Shown: positions 48,620 to 59,874 of the stretch, one piece after another
Layout of the letters: each line of letters starts with the position of its first letter
Position numbering within the stretch: position 1 is the stretch's first letter
DNA from: Cephalotus follicularis
Lineage: Eukaryota; Streptophyta; Magnoliopsida; Oxalidales; Cephalotaceae
Direction of reading: 5' to 3'
Assembly (NCBI GenBank): GCA_001972305.1
Contig: BDDD01001678.1
Location: 1 to 64,000, forward strand
Length of the DNA: 64,000 nucleotides
Position numbers and translations under genes: made by a program
Notes under the pieces: generated by a model
Databases searched by the model: none
What the model saw: the letters and a program-made list of their open reading frames with translations, nothing else
Told to the model about the DNA's origin: nothing

Positions 48620-48990
48620 CAGATCAAAAGCGTCGACGCCTTTCCTTAAAAGTCGACGTCTCTTCTGGATTTACATCAAAGCAGTCGACTCCTTTCATAA
48701 GCATCGATGTCCTTTCTGGGTTGGAGAAAAGAAGTCGACGTCTTTACTTGAAAGTCGACGTCTTTTCTGGAAAATGCAATAATTTTCAAAGAGCTATGAG
48801 AAAGGCATCGAGTTTCACACAAGGGATCGACGTCTTTATGCCAATTCGACCTGTAACTTTTGGACCAAAAGAAGTCAACGTCTGTAGCCATAGGAGTCAA
48901 CGTCTTTCACTCGCATCTCAGCAAGTCGCTATTTTTACAAGAAGACATCGACGCCTTTCAAAAGAAGTCGACGCCTTCCTCTGCAGCAGA
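48620..48990. repeat. GTCGAC palindrome cluster in the Athila LTR
   Basis: About a dozen motifs such as AAGCGTCGACGCC, AAGTCGACGTC and GACATCGACGCC occur every 20-35 bases, the closest in style to clusters 1 and 2 at the left end of the window. Confidence 0.85.
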
Positions 48991-49339
48991 AATAGAAAGT
49001 TTAGATTTTTGCCATATTTTGTAACTAGGATTTCTTTTATTCCGTTTTTGATCAATTGTGTAGTATATAAACAATGTTATTTCGGCCAAATAGGGTAGAC
49101 TGTATGGACATAGCCACCTTCCCTCATTAGTTTTGTTTTACAGTGTTTAGGAGCTAAACTTTTCAAGGTTTTAGGGAAGAACAAGCCTAGATTGTTATTG
49201 TTTCAATTCCATCAATAAAAAACCCTTGAATATTTGATTTGTTCTTCAATATTTCTGCCTTTGCACACACTTTGCTATCTGATTAAAATCCACAAACATC
49301 TTGTCGGTGAAGCTGAAAGTTGGTGAATCAATGGTGCAT

Positions 49340-49510
49340 AATTCAACGGAGTCTACTCATACGATTTGTCGCAACGAACACACTTCGTATAGACCTAGCA
49401 TGTCTACTCATATGTCTTGCCGCCGTTGTTGCCGTACTTTGTATAGACCTAGCATGTCTACTCATACGTCTTGTCATCACCGCCGCACTCCGTATAGACC
49501 TAGCTCTCGT
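49340..49510 (+). repeat. Athila LTR tandem repeat, plus 5' LTR
   Basis: Three units of about 57 bases, each with CGTATAGACCTAGCATG and CTACTCATACG. Confidence 0.85.
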
Positions 49511-49871
49511 TGTTTATCAAGGTATGATCGTTCAACTCAATGGAATTGTTCAATACAATCTACGGTGAGTTTCTATACCCTAAAACCATTTCTTTATAAT
49601 ATATTCTCTTTACTTTTATTCATTGCATGCTTTATTTCTTAGTATTTCAATTTCAACATTTTTTATTATCGAAGTCTTAATTTCTTGTTTTGTTTATTTA
49701 TTTTTTGCATAATTAGGAGTAGTTTTTGATAGTTTATTTCAAATTTGGCATACTTCGCTTAGGTTGGATAGATTATAACTAGTTTACGTTTCCCTACGTT
49801 TGACTCGTTACTGCACGATCCATGCACTTGCGGCTATAAATTTTAAAACATTCTAAATCAGTGAACAAGTT

Positions 49872-49891
49872 TTTGGTGCCGTTGCCGGGGA
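49872..49891 (+). promoter_or_regulatory. Primer binding site of the plus-strand Athila (tRNA-Asp type)
   Basis: TTTGGTGCCGTTGCCGGGGA lies five bases after the LTR. It nearly matches the Athila consensus complementary to the 3' end of tRNA-Asp. Confidence 0.9.
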
Positions 49892-50190
49892 AACAGTTTA
49901 AATTAGATTAAATTTATTCGACTGATTCGTAGTATTTTTGTTTTGTTTTATTTTTCTGTTTTTGAGTTTTTTTCTAACAATTCTAATTTAGTTTAAATAG
50001 GTTCAGCATAACTTTTAACAAACCCTAACCTCATTTGCATAATATTTAACAAGCTTTCGTAGATAATTAGGTTCAGCATCCATTTTAACAACATTTTAAC
50101 TTCATCATTGCATAATCATTAACAACATTCTAACCTTAGATAAATTAGGTTTCTTGCCTTAGCTTAGGTTCTCTGACCTAGTTTTAGTGT

Positions 50191-50847
50191 ATGACCGATT
50201 GGGTGCGTGGTCCAAACCATCGCTTAGAAAGAATTAATCAACCAAGACCAATGGCGGACGCATGCCCACTTCAAACTCTTCGCGATAAATTCTACCCCGC
50301 AAGGACAGCGCAACCATCCAGCATCCTGTTGCCTGCACCTAATGGGAAAAAATTTGAGTTAAAATCACAGTTCACTAGCATGCTCCCACACTGTCATGGT
50401 GTAACCAATGAGGATGCATATCTCTTCCTTCGCGAGTTCGAGGAGGTATGTGCCCTCATGAAACTTTAGCAACTATCTGATGATGATATTAAGTTGCAAT
50501 TCATAAATTTTTCTCTTAAAGACGGAGCTAAGAAGTTGGTCTACAGTCTCTCAACTAATTCCATCTCCACTTGGGATCAGTTCACTGTCTCGTTCCTAAA
50601 GAAATTCTTTCCGCTTCATAAAACCAATAAACTTAGGAATGACATTCTCCAGTTTCGTCAAAAGCCAAATGAATCATTTTCTAGGTGTATGGAACGTTTT
50701 AAGGATCTTCTCTTAGAGTGTCCTCATCATGGTTTAAACACGTGGCATTTATGCCAAATCATCTATGAAGGGATCGATTACTCCACCAGCTCCCTTTCCA
50801 AAAAGATTGCAAAGCAAGAAAGCCTCAGCAATGGAAATGATCAGTGA
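50191..50847 (+). mobile_element. Gag region of the plus-strand Athila
   Basis: It starts MTDWVRGPNHRLERIN, as in the minus-strand copy, followed by the Athila gag core (LRDKFYPARTAQPSSILLPA, LREFEEVCALMKL, FTVSFLKKFFPLHKTNKLRN, RCMERFKDLLLECPHHGLN). Gag forms the particle shell. It is shorter than the minus-strand copy's gag and is broken. Confidence 0.85.
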
Positions 50848-51086
50848 AACATTTAAGCAAGTCCAAATCAATATTCCATTGCTTGAAGCCATTGAACAGG
50901 TGCCCTCTTATGCAAAAGTCCTAAAAGACTTATGCACGAAAAAGAGGATCCTTCAGACTCCGAAAAAGGCTTTCTTGGCAGCCAACATTAGTGCATTGTT
51001 TTTGTAACCCACGATGCGTAAGTATAAAGATCCTGGCTGCCCAACAATCGCTTGTGTTATTGGAAACATGAAAAATTGAGCATGCC

Positions 51087-54000
51087 TTGCTTGATTTAGG
51101 AGCGAGTGTGAACTTTTTGCCATCATCGGTTTATGAGAAGCTTGGATTAGGAGAGTTGAGACCAACCACGATGACATTGCAATTAGCGGATAGCTCTGTC
51201 AAGGTGCCACGAGGAAAAATCGAGGATGTGTTGATAAAGGTTGGAGAGTTTTTCTTTCCTGTCGACTTCGTCGTCTTAGACACTCAGCCTATTGCGAACT
51301 TAAATGATCAAATTCCTGTTATCCTTGGTAGACCTTTCCTCGCTACAAGTAATGCGCTAATCAATTGTCGAAATGGTCTGATGAGATTAAGCTTCGGAAA
51401 TACGTCCGTGGATTTTAATGTTTTTCGATTGGGTAAGCATTTCACTGATTTTGATGAATTAAATGCAATCCATGCATTTCCCGATTATATTGATACACAC
51501 TTCGACATTGATTTTGATGGAAATTTTAATGATTGCATTCGGGATTTAGAGGATGTCGATGGAGGTGATTTCGTTGATGTGTTTAGTATGCAGCCATTAG
51601 AGCCAGCGGGCCCCTTGTCCACATCATTGCCTAAACCATCAATTGAGGAGCCTCCGAAACTCAAACTTAAAGAATTTCCTTCTACATTGAAATATTCGTT
51701 TCTAGGTGAAAACCAAACTCTTCCTGTTATTATTTCATCTGATCTTACTCCCAATCAGGAAGAGGAGGTTATCGACCTACTCAAAGAAAACAAAGAGGCA
51801 ATTGGTTGGACGATGGCTGACATCAAAGGAATTAACCCTTCCATTTGCGAGCATCGCATAAATCTCATAGAAGGATCCAAACCTTCTAGAGAACCTCAGC
51901 GAAGAGCAAATCCCTTGATGAAAGAAGCCATCCAAAAGAAATCTTGAAGTGGCTGGACAATGGGATCATTTATCCCATTTCGGATAGTCAATGGGTTAGT
52001 CTGGTCCACATTGTTCCAAAGAAATCCGGAGTAACGGTAGTGCAATCCTCCACCGACGATTTACTTCCTACAAAAATCCAAACCGGATGGAGGGTTTACA
52101 TTGACTACCGCAAGTTGAATACAGCAACCTGGAAGGATCATTTTCCCCTTCCGTTTATCGATCAAATGCTTGATAGGTTGGCTGGTCATGAGTATTATTG
52201 TTTTCTCTATGGGTACTCCAGATACAATCAAATTCCCATCGTACCACAAGATCAAGAGAAAACCACATTCACATGCCCTTTCGGAACATTTGCTTACCGA
52301 CGCATGCCGTTTGGCCTTTGCAATGCTCCCGCCACCTTCCAAAGGTGCATGATGAGTATTTTCTCCGACATGGTGGAAAACTTTCTTGAAGTGTTTATGG
52401 ATGACTTTTCTGTGCATGGTTCCTCCTTTTCTCAATGCCTTCACCACCTAAAGTTAGTACTCGAAAGAAGTCGAGAGAAGAATTTAGTGATTAATTGGGA
52501 AAAGGGTAATTTCATGGTGAAGAAGGGGATCGTTCTTGGACATGTAGGGTCAAAATAAGGAATTCAAGTAGATAAAGCGAAAATTGAAGTCATCAAGCAT
52601 TTGCCTCCACCACGTAATGTGAAAGATATCCGAGCATTCCTCGGACATGCTGGTTTTTATCGAAGGTTCATCAAGGATTTTAGTAAGGTCGCACGCCCCT
52701 TGACTTCACTCCTTGCGAAGGATCAAGATTTTGTTTTCTCTAATGAGTGCCTTGTAGCATTTGACCGCTTAAAGAAGGAGCTCACTTCCACTCCTATCAT
52801 TCTGGCACCCATTTGGACTGACCCTTTTGAGATCATGTGCGACGCTTCCGATAGTGCCATTGGAGCTGTTCTCGGACAAAGAATGAATAAATTACCTCAC
52901 ATCATTTATTATGCTAGTATGACCCTTTCCGATGCGCATTTGAATTACACGACCACTGAAAAGGAATTCTTAGCTGTGGTTTTTGCTCTTGAGAAATTTC
53001 GTTCATATCTTTTAGGATCACATGTCATCGTGTATACCGATCATGCTGCAATTCGACATCTCATGAGTAAAAAGGATGCAAAAGCACGTCTTATCCGGTG
53101 GGTTCTACTCCTTCAAGAGTTTGACATTGAAATTCGAGACAAGAAAGGAAACAAGAATTTGGTAGCCGACCATCTATCCCGACTTCCTAACCCACCCGAG
53201 ATCCATGGTCTGATTAATGAGAGTTTTCCTGATGAGCACATTCTGCGCATTGAGAGGGAACCATGGTATGCGGACATAGTGAATTATCTTATTACGGGAA
53301 TTGTACCCTCGGATTGGTCCGCTCAAGTTAGGCATAGGTTTCTGTCGCAAGCAAAACATTATTATTGGGATGATCCTTATCTTTTTAAAGCATGTCCAGA
53401 TTTGCTTTTGCGACAATGTGTTCCTGATCATGAGCATCGCTCGATTTTATCTTTTTGTCATGATCAAGCATGTGGTGGACATTTCGGTCCGACCAAGATG
53501 GCGGCTAAGGTTTTACAATGTGGTTTTTATTGGCTGATGATTTTTAAAGATGCATTTCAGTACTGTAAGGCTTGTGCTTCGTGTCAAGCTTTAGGCCGTG
53601 TGACGAAACGAAATATGATGCCTTTGACACCGATTTTGACGGTCGAGATCTTTGATGTGTAGGGTATTGATTTTATGGGTCCATTTCCTAATTCATTTGG
53701 GAACTTATACATCCTTCTAGCTATTGATTATGTTTCAAAGTGGATTGAGGCGATTCCTTGTCGAACAAATGACAACTCCGTAGTTGTTAAATTTCTCAAG
53801 GGGCATATTTTTTCTCATTTTAGCACCCCACGTGCCGTTATCAGTGATAGAGGTACTCATTTTTGTAATCGTTCTTTTGAAGCACTAATGAAAATATATG
53901 GGATCACTCACAAACTCGCCATACCATATCATCCCCAAACAAGTGGGCAAGTTGAGGTATCTAATCGCCAAATCAAACAGATTCTCGAAAAAACAGTTAA

Positions 54001-54500
54001 CCCCAATAGAAAGGATAGGTCCACGCGACTTGTGGATGCTTTATGGGCTTATCGAACCGCTTTCAAAACTGATCTTGGTCAAACTCCATACCGTCTTGTT
54101 TATGGTAAAGCTTGTCATCTTCCTGTGGAATTAGAACATCGTGCCTATTGGGCCATTAAGCATTTAAATTTTGATCGTTCCATCGCAGGTAGTCATCGTG
54201 CGCTTCAATTATCCAAATTGGAAGAAATTCAAAATGACGTGTATGACAATGCAAAGATTTCCAAAGAAAAGACCAAGGCTTTTCACGATGCGCGGATTTT
54301 GCGAAATTTTTTTGAAGTAGGAGACAAAGTTCTTTTATATAATTCACGTTTACATTTGTTTCCTGGAAAATTGAGGTCTCATTGGGGTGGTCCGTATATT
54401 GTTACAAATGTTTTCTCACATGGTGTTTTTGAGATTTGTAAGCCAGGTACTGAAGATGCTTTCAAAGTAAATGGGCAACGATTGAAGAAATTTTTAGAGC
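51087..54500 (+). mobile_element. Pol region of the plus-strand Athila
   Basis: Protease at 51087 onwards (LDLGASVNFLPSSVYEKLGL), protease flank and linker to about 51900, reverse transcriptase about 51944-52700 (YIDYRKLNTATWKDHFPLPF, FMDDFSVHGSSF), RNase H about 52780-53190 ([35 protein letters not shown]), integrase zinc-binding part about 53440-53600 ([22 protein letters not shown]), core about 53675-54000 ([25 protein letters not shown]) and C-terminal region to about 54490 ([20 protein letters not shown]). It has only a few breaks. Confidence 0.92.
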
Positions 54501-54504
54501 TTCC

Positions 54505-54665
54505 GATACGATTTGTCGCAACGAACACACTTCGTATAGACCTAGCATGTCTACTCATACGTCTTACCGCCGCTGTTGCCGTACTTCGTATAGACCTAGC
54601 ATGTCTACTCATACGTCTTGTCATCACCGCCGCACTCCGTATGGACCTAGCTCTCGTTGTTTATC
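54505..54665 (+). repeat. Athila LTR tandem repeat, plus 3' LTR part
   Basis: The same three units as 49340-49510. The LTR part of this end of the element begins at this array. Confidence 0.85.
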
Positions 54666-55014
54666 AAGGTATGATCGTTCAACTCAATGGAATTGTTCAA
54701 TACAACCTACGGTGAGTTTCTATACCCTAAAACCGTTTCTTTATTATATATTCTCTTTACTTTTATTCATTGCATGCTTTATTTCTTAGTATTTCAATTT
54801 CAACGTTTTTGATTATCGAAGTCTTGATCTCTTGTTTTGTTTATTTATTTTTTACATAATTAGGAGTAGTTTTTGATAGTTTATTTCAAATTTGGCATAC
54901 TTCGCTTAGGTTGGATAGATTATAACTAGTTTACGTTTCCCTGCGTTCGACCCGTTACTGCATGATCCATGCACTTGCAGCTATAAATTTTAAAACATTC
55001 TAAATCAGTGAACA
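54508..55014 (+). mobile_element. 3' LTR part of the plus-strand Athila
   Basis: It aligns with the last 510 or so bases of the 5' LTR, to the terminus AAATCAGTGAACA, and is followed by the target duplicate CAGAC. Differences from the 5' LTR are few by eye. Confidence 0.88.
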
Positions 55015-55033
55015 CAGACTGGCTAGACAAGCT

Positions 55034-56122
55034 CTATGGTTGCCCCGAAAAATTTGAATTTTGACCCAAAAAATTTGCGGGTCCCCTTGCGTTTTTCCCT
55101 TGGCTCCATGAGAAGTTTGAGTGATTTCGCCAACCCAGATTGTAAGTGTTACTATACGGGTTGTTTTGATTCATTGTGGACACATTCTCAAGAGTATATT
55201 GATTTTCAATGAATTGTTGGCATTCTTCTATGACATGATTTTGGGACTGGCACCACGAGCACAATGGGGTGTTTTGATCGATATGATTTGCTTGCGCGGA
55301 ACCCATAATTAACGACTCTAATCTCTTGAAACGACTATCTAACTGTGCCTCTAATGCCACTGCCCCCTCTATAACATTCCCCTTACTCGGCAACGCTCTT
55401 TCAAAAACTTGAGTGGACTCCCACTCACTAGTTCGCTCACCTAAATCTAGAAGAAAACTCCAAGCCTCATTCTCGTCGGTATATGAGGTGAACCTATCAG
55501 GACACATCGACTCGACCAATTGCTTGGTCTGGTAGTCGATGCCTTTGTAGATAATTTGGCATAAATGCCACATGTTCAAAACATGATGTAGACACTCTAA
55601 AAGAAGGTCTTCAAAATGTTCCATACACCTAGAAAATGATTCATTGGGTTTTTGACGAAATTGGAGAGTGTCGTTCCTAAGTTTATTGGTTTTATGAAGC
55701 GGAAAAAATTTCTTTACGAACGAGACAGTGAAATGGTCCCATGTAGAAATAGAACTATTGGGGAGACTATAGAGACACTTTTTAGCTCCATCTTTCAGAG
55801 AAAATTTTATGAAACGCAGTTTGATTGCGTCATCCGAGAGTTGTTGAAGTTTCATGAGGGCGCATACCTCCTCGAACTCACGAAGGAACATATATGCATC
55901 CTCATTGGGTAAGTCATGAAAGTGTGGGAGCATGCCAATGAACTGAGATTTTAACTGAAAATTGTTCCCTTCAGGAGCAGGCAATAGGATACAGGATGGT
56001 TGCGTTGTCCTCGCGGGATAGAATCTATCACGAAGAGTTTGAATTGGTTGCTCGTCCGCCATTTGTATTTGTTGATTATTTCTCTCAAGACGGTTATTTG
56101 TGCCACGTACCCACTCAGTCAT
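55034..56122 (-). mobile_element. Gag region of the minus-strand Athila
   Basis: A clean reading of 362 codons from MTEWVRGTNNRLERNN, with the Athila gag core (LRDRFYPARTTQPSCILLPA, LREFEEVCALMKL, FVKKFFPLHKTNKLRN) and a CCHC knuckle CSWCQSQNHVIEEC near 55210-55255. The ATG is the natural start, about 310 bases from the primer site. The region continues at 48423 beyond the nested element. Confidence 0.88.
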
Positions 56123-56431
56123 AAACTAAAATAAAATATAAAAAAAAGACTATCTTAACGTAAACCTAAACTAAGCAAAAACAAATGTTTTTTTTTTTGT
56201 TGAACAAACTAAATTAAACTAAATTATTAAAGCTTATGCAGAAAAGTAACTTAGCAAAAATCAGGGTTTGTTAAAACTTATGCAAAGATTATAAGAATTT
56301 ATTGTTAAAGTTTATGCAACTCCCTAATTAAACCAAGCTAACAAAATAAAAGGAAACACAAAAAACAGAAAAATAAAACACAAATAAATACTACGAATCA
56401 GTCGAATAAATTTAAACTAATTTAAAACGTC

Positions 56432-56453
56432 TCCCTGGAAACGGTGGCAAAAA
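56432..56453 (-). promoter_or_regulatory. Primer binding site of the minus-strand Athila
   Basis: TCCCTGGAAACGGTGGCAAA is a drifted reverse complement of the plus-strand copy's site, a few bases from the LTR start at 56457. Confidence 0.75.
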
Positions 56454-56456
56454 ACT

Positions 56457-58193
56457 TGTTCACGAAAAAATAATGATGTTTTAAAATTTATAGCTGCAAG
56501 TGCACGGATCATGCAGTAACGGATCAAACGCAGAGAAACGTTAAACTAGTTGTAATCTATCAAACCTAAGCGAAGTATGCAAATATGGAAGCAAAACTAT
56601 CAAGAACTACTCTTAATTATGCAAAATAAAATAAATAATTGAAAAATGACAGGCTAAAATAATTGAAAATAATACGTGCAAATTAAAACTAATCAAAGTA
56701 ATAAATAAAATTAAAGAAAATATATAATGGAAAATCGGTTTTAGGATATAGAAACTCAACATTGATTGTATTGAACAATTCATTTTAATTAAATGATCAT
56801 ACACTGATAACTAACAGCAGCTAGGTCGATACGGAGTGCGACTGTGATGACAAATCGTATGAGTAATCATGCTAGGTCTATACGGAGTGCGGTAGCGATG
56901 GCAAATCGTATGAGTAGACATGCTAGGTCTATACGGAGTGTGTTCGGCGTGACAAACCGTATGAGTAGACTCCATTGATCGCATTAAACACCATTTATTC
57001 AGTAACTTTCAACTTCACCGATAAGATGTTTGTGGATTTTAATCAGACAGACAAAGTGTGTGTGAAGGCAGAAAATTGAAGAATAAATAAAATATTCAAG
57101 GATTTTTATTGATAGAATTGAAACAATAACAATCGAGACTTTGTTCTTCCCGAAAACCTTAAAGAGTTTAGCTACAAAACATTAAGAAAACAAAACTAAA
57201 AAAAACTGACAAAGGAAAGAAGAAAATCGTCTCTATATCTCCCCCCTTTGCGTTCTTCTCCTGCCTTATATATATACACATAGCCGAATACCTAAAACCT
57301 ATTCAACATAAACAATTGTCCTTAAACAAATTGATCAAAGTCGTCAATTTTAATTTTGTTTCCTTTCTTTGAATTGCGGCGCGTGTGCTGGACTTGTATG
57401 CATGTATCGTTTATTAGTTGGTGAGTTGTGGGCTGCTGGCGTTGAATTGCTTGGCGTAGGAGATGGCAACATGTGGGCTACTGCATGTTGGCGTGATGCA
57501 TGGTTTGCATGATGTCATCAGTGGCGTGTTAATTGAAGAATGCTGGGCGTGTTGACTTGAGGACTCGTGCGCATGTTGGGCTGATGCGTGTGACCTGAGT
57601 TGCAGGGATGGGTTGTATGGAGGCTTGATGCGCATGGTGCATGGGCTGGATATGGAAACGCATTGCTTTTGGCGTAGACTTGCGGCTGATTGGTTGCTGG
57701 GCATGGAGAACGCATGCATGGGCATCTTCTAATTACTTACTTTATGCACACATGCATAGTGGCTTCAATTCTTTGTATTGCAGGCGTCAAAAATTGATGA
57801 AGAATTAGGTGTGATGTCATGCTGATGCAAGCAATGGGCTCCACATGTTTCAAACGTTGTTTTCTTGCAATATCTCTTCATCGGAGCTTCAGAATAAACA
57901 GGTCCAAGAACTAAAAATGCTCCAAATAATTTTATGAACAAAATGAGCCCACTATTCAATATCTTCTGAACTTTACATTTTAACTTCTCTCGCTTAAGTG
58001 GATGTACTCCTAAACGGATCTTTGACTTCAAACCACTTTAACTCGAAAAGTAGCGTTTTAGCTTTATTTTTTCTTATTCCGTAATAATAGACATAATACC
58101 TGAAAATCAAATAAACACAACCATAGTAGGCTATTCTAAACATAAAAATATCACAAATAAATCATTAAAAATAACATATTTTTATGCTAAATA
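56457..58193 (-). mobile_element. 5' LTR of the minus-strand Athila
   Basis: Reverse-complement LTR from TGTTCACG to TTATGCTAAATA, about 1.74 kb, collinear with 42058-43815, with the tandem repeat at 56820-56985, a TATA-like run near 57267 and the GCATG-rich module at 57380-57740. Confidence 0.9.
56820..56985 (-). repeat. Athila LTR tandem repeat, minus 5' LTR
   Basis: Three units with GCTAGGTCTATACGGAGTG and CGTATGAGTAGAC. Confidence 0.85.
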
Positions 58194-58794
58194 GTTAGCT
58201 ATATATATATAGCTTCTGTTAACATGATTAAGGTTAATAAGTTTGGAATTGGAATAGAATTGGTAAAGGGTTCAAAGAAGAAGTTGAAACTAAGAACTAA
58301 TAATGATGAGCTACTAACTGGATATTAGGTTGTTAGTGGATTAAAAATACTGATGATAGTAATATATTTCCACTGATAACATGATTATGAATGATTAAAT
58401 TACTGGAATTCGAGCTTATTGGTAGGGAGAAGTTGTAAAAGGTAAAATTTGAGGCTTGATAAATAATTGATAAGCTACTGTTGGAACTGGTAATTGACTA
58501 GGTAATTAGTTAAATGTACTGGTTAAATGTCTAAACCTTCGAACATGCAATGGTATAGATCAATTCTGCTGAGATTGGAAGATTGAATTGGTGAAAGAGC
58601 CTTGGACATTAAAGAGAGAAATCAATCCAGATTGATTTCGGGATAGCGTTTAAGGTAGGGGTATTGACATGTTTTCAAAGATATAATGTGCATATCATGT
58701 GTGGATAATTTCCTGTTTGATTGCATGTGTTGTTGAGTGAGTATTTTGGACATTGAATATGCATGCCCTGTTACTGCCTGTCGATTTCTAGGCA

Positions 58795-58920
58795 AAGCAG
58801 TCAACTGTTCTTCATGACAGTCGACTACTCAATCAAACCAGTCGACTGTTAAGAACAAACAGTCGACTACTCAATCAAAAACAGCTGACTGTTCTTGAGA
58901 ACAGTCGACTGTCCTGAGAT
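58795..58920. repeat. CAGTCGACTG cluster 2 of LTR E1
   Basis: About six motifs (ACAGTCGACTACTC, CCAGTCGACTGTT, ACAGTCGACTGTCC) separated by CAATCAAA- and AAGAACAA-type spacers. Confidence 0.85.
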
Positions 58921-59849
58921 AAATTTTTGATATAGGTATTGTTTAGGCCTTAAATTCAATGTAATTACCTTGGCCTCCATATGAGATGATTGTAACAGTC
59001 AATCATGGCCTTATATAATTGTATTTCAGAAATTAAACAACTTATACACTCATTGAGAGAAGTTGTGCAAGAATGACTAGGGTATGCTAACATCTTGTTG
59101 AACCCTTGAATTGATTGTTCCGCTGTTGTTTATTGATGCTGCTATGCATACTGTTTGATTGTTAAGTGTTCATAAATACTGTTGTTACACTTAATATTAA
59201 TGATTGAACCAACTAGTGCTTTAAGCAAAAATATGAGTTTTCCTTACGGTTTTCAAAATGGAAATGTATTGTCAAAATGATTACTGATTTTCCTCCCATG
59301 AGAGGCACAACTACTGTACTGAATACTGTTTCCTCCAAAGAGAGGTACAGTCACTGAACTGTTAATTGTTTCAAAAGAAAACAACCTTATATTGCATATT
59401 ATAAACTTATGTAATATTGCTATTGAACTAATTGAATTGATTCTCTATGCTATTGCCGTTAGTCGAGTCATGGCAGATGTCACTGGCTAACGGAGGTGGT
59501 CCTAGGTGCCAGGAGTTGGCTAGAGTACCCACCCCACATTTATCTGCAATGCAGATCCTGATTGTTAAACTGCCTGCTAATGCCAGTAGTAATTGACCTG
59601 ATCTATCACCTTCGGAGTGTAGGGTGATAGTTAGGTGGTGCCCAGTTTGTGCTAGGAGTTAGTGACATGTGACACCCAAACCTCTGTATTGATTGATTTT
59701 ACCCTTCTGTGGTATTCTTGAATTGTATTGTCTATGGCCACTTGGCATGATTGCTTATATATATTGAAATATTTATATATATGTTTTATTTAAAAATAAA
59801 TGTCATACATGTTGCATCTATATATTCCTTAACATGCATTATTTCCTAC

Positions 59850-59874
59850 TTAGCCAAGTGAGGACAACGGCTAA
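59850..59874. other. Conserved LTR hairpin, form E
   Basis: Stem TTAGCC/GGCTAA with a 13-base loop; the inverted copy in E2 is at about 62053-62078 with one stem change. Confidence 0.6.

Larger units (their letters stand above)
48424..49867 (+). mobile_element. 5' LTR of the plus-strand Athila
   Basis: From TGTTTAGCATAAAATTG to AAATCAGTGAACA, 1444 bases. It contains the GTCGAC array (48620-48990), a TATA-like TATATAA near 49065, and the tandem repeat (49340-49510). Confidence 0.92.
48424..55014 (+). mobile_element. Athila-type element, plus strand, nested, with perfect target duplication
   Basis: CAGAC lies at 48419-48423 and 55015-55019. Parts: 5' LTR 48424-49867, primer site 49872-49891, gag 50191-50847, pol about 51087-54500, 3' LTR part 54508-55014. 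The 3' LTR part is shorter than the 5' LTR and begins at the tandem repeat. It is the youngest layer of the right-hand nest, in opposite orientation to its Athila host. A few breaks; otherwise long clean readings. Confidence 0.9.
42058..58193 (-). mobile_element. Athila-type element, minus strand, with perfect target duplication
   Basis: It is flanked by GTTAG at 42053-42057 and 58194-58198. Parts, left to right: 3' LTR 42058-43815, pol about 44273-47993, gag tail about 48111-48423, the nested plus-strand Athila, gag 55034-56122, primer site near 56432-56453, 5' LTR 56457-58193. In the first 200 or so bases the two LTRs differ at about one position in twenty by eye. Athila-type elements are Ty3/Gypsy, often with an env-like frame before the 3' LTR; none is visible here. 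Several breaks; a fossil. Confidence 0.9.
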
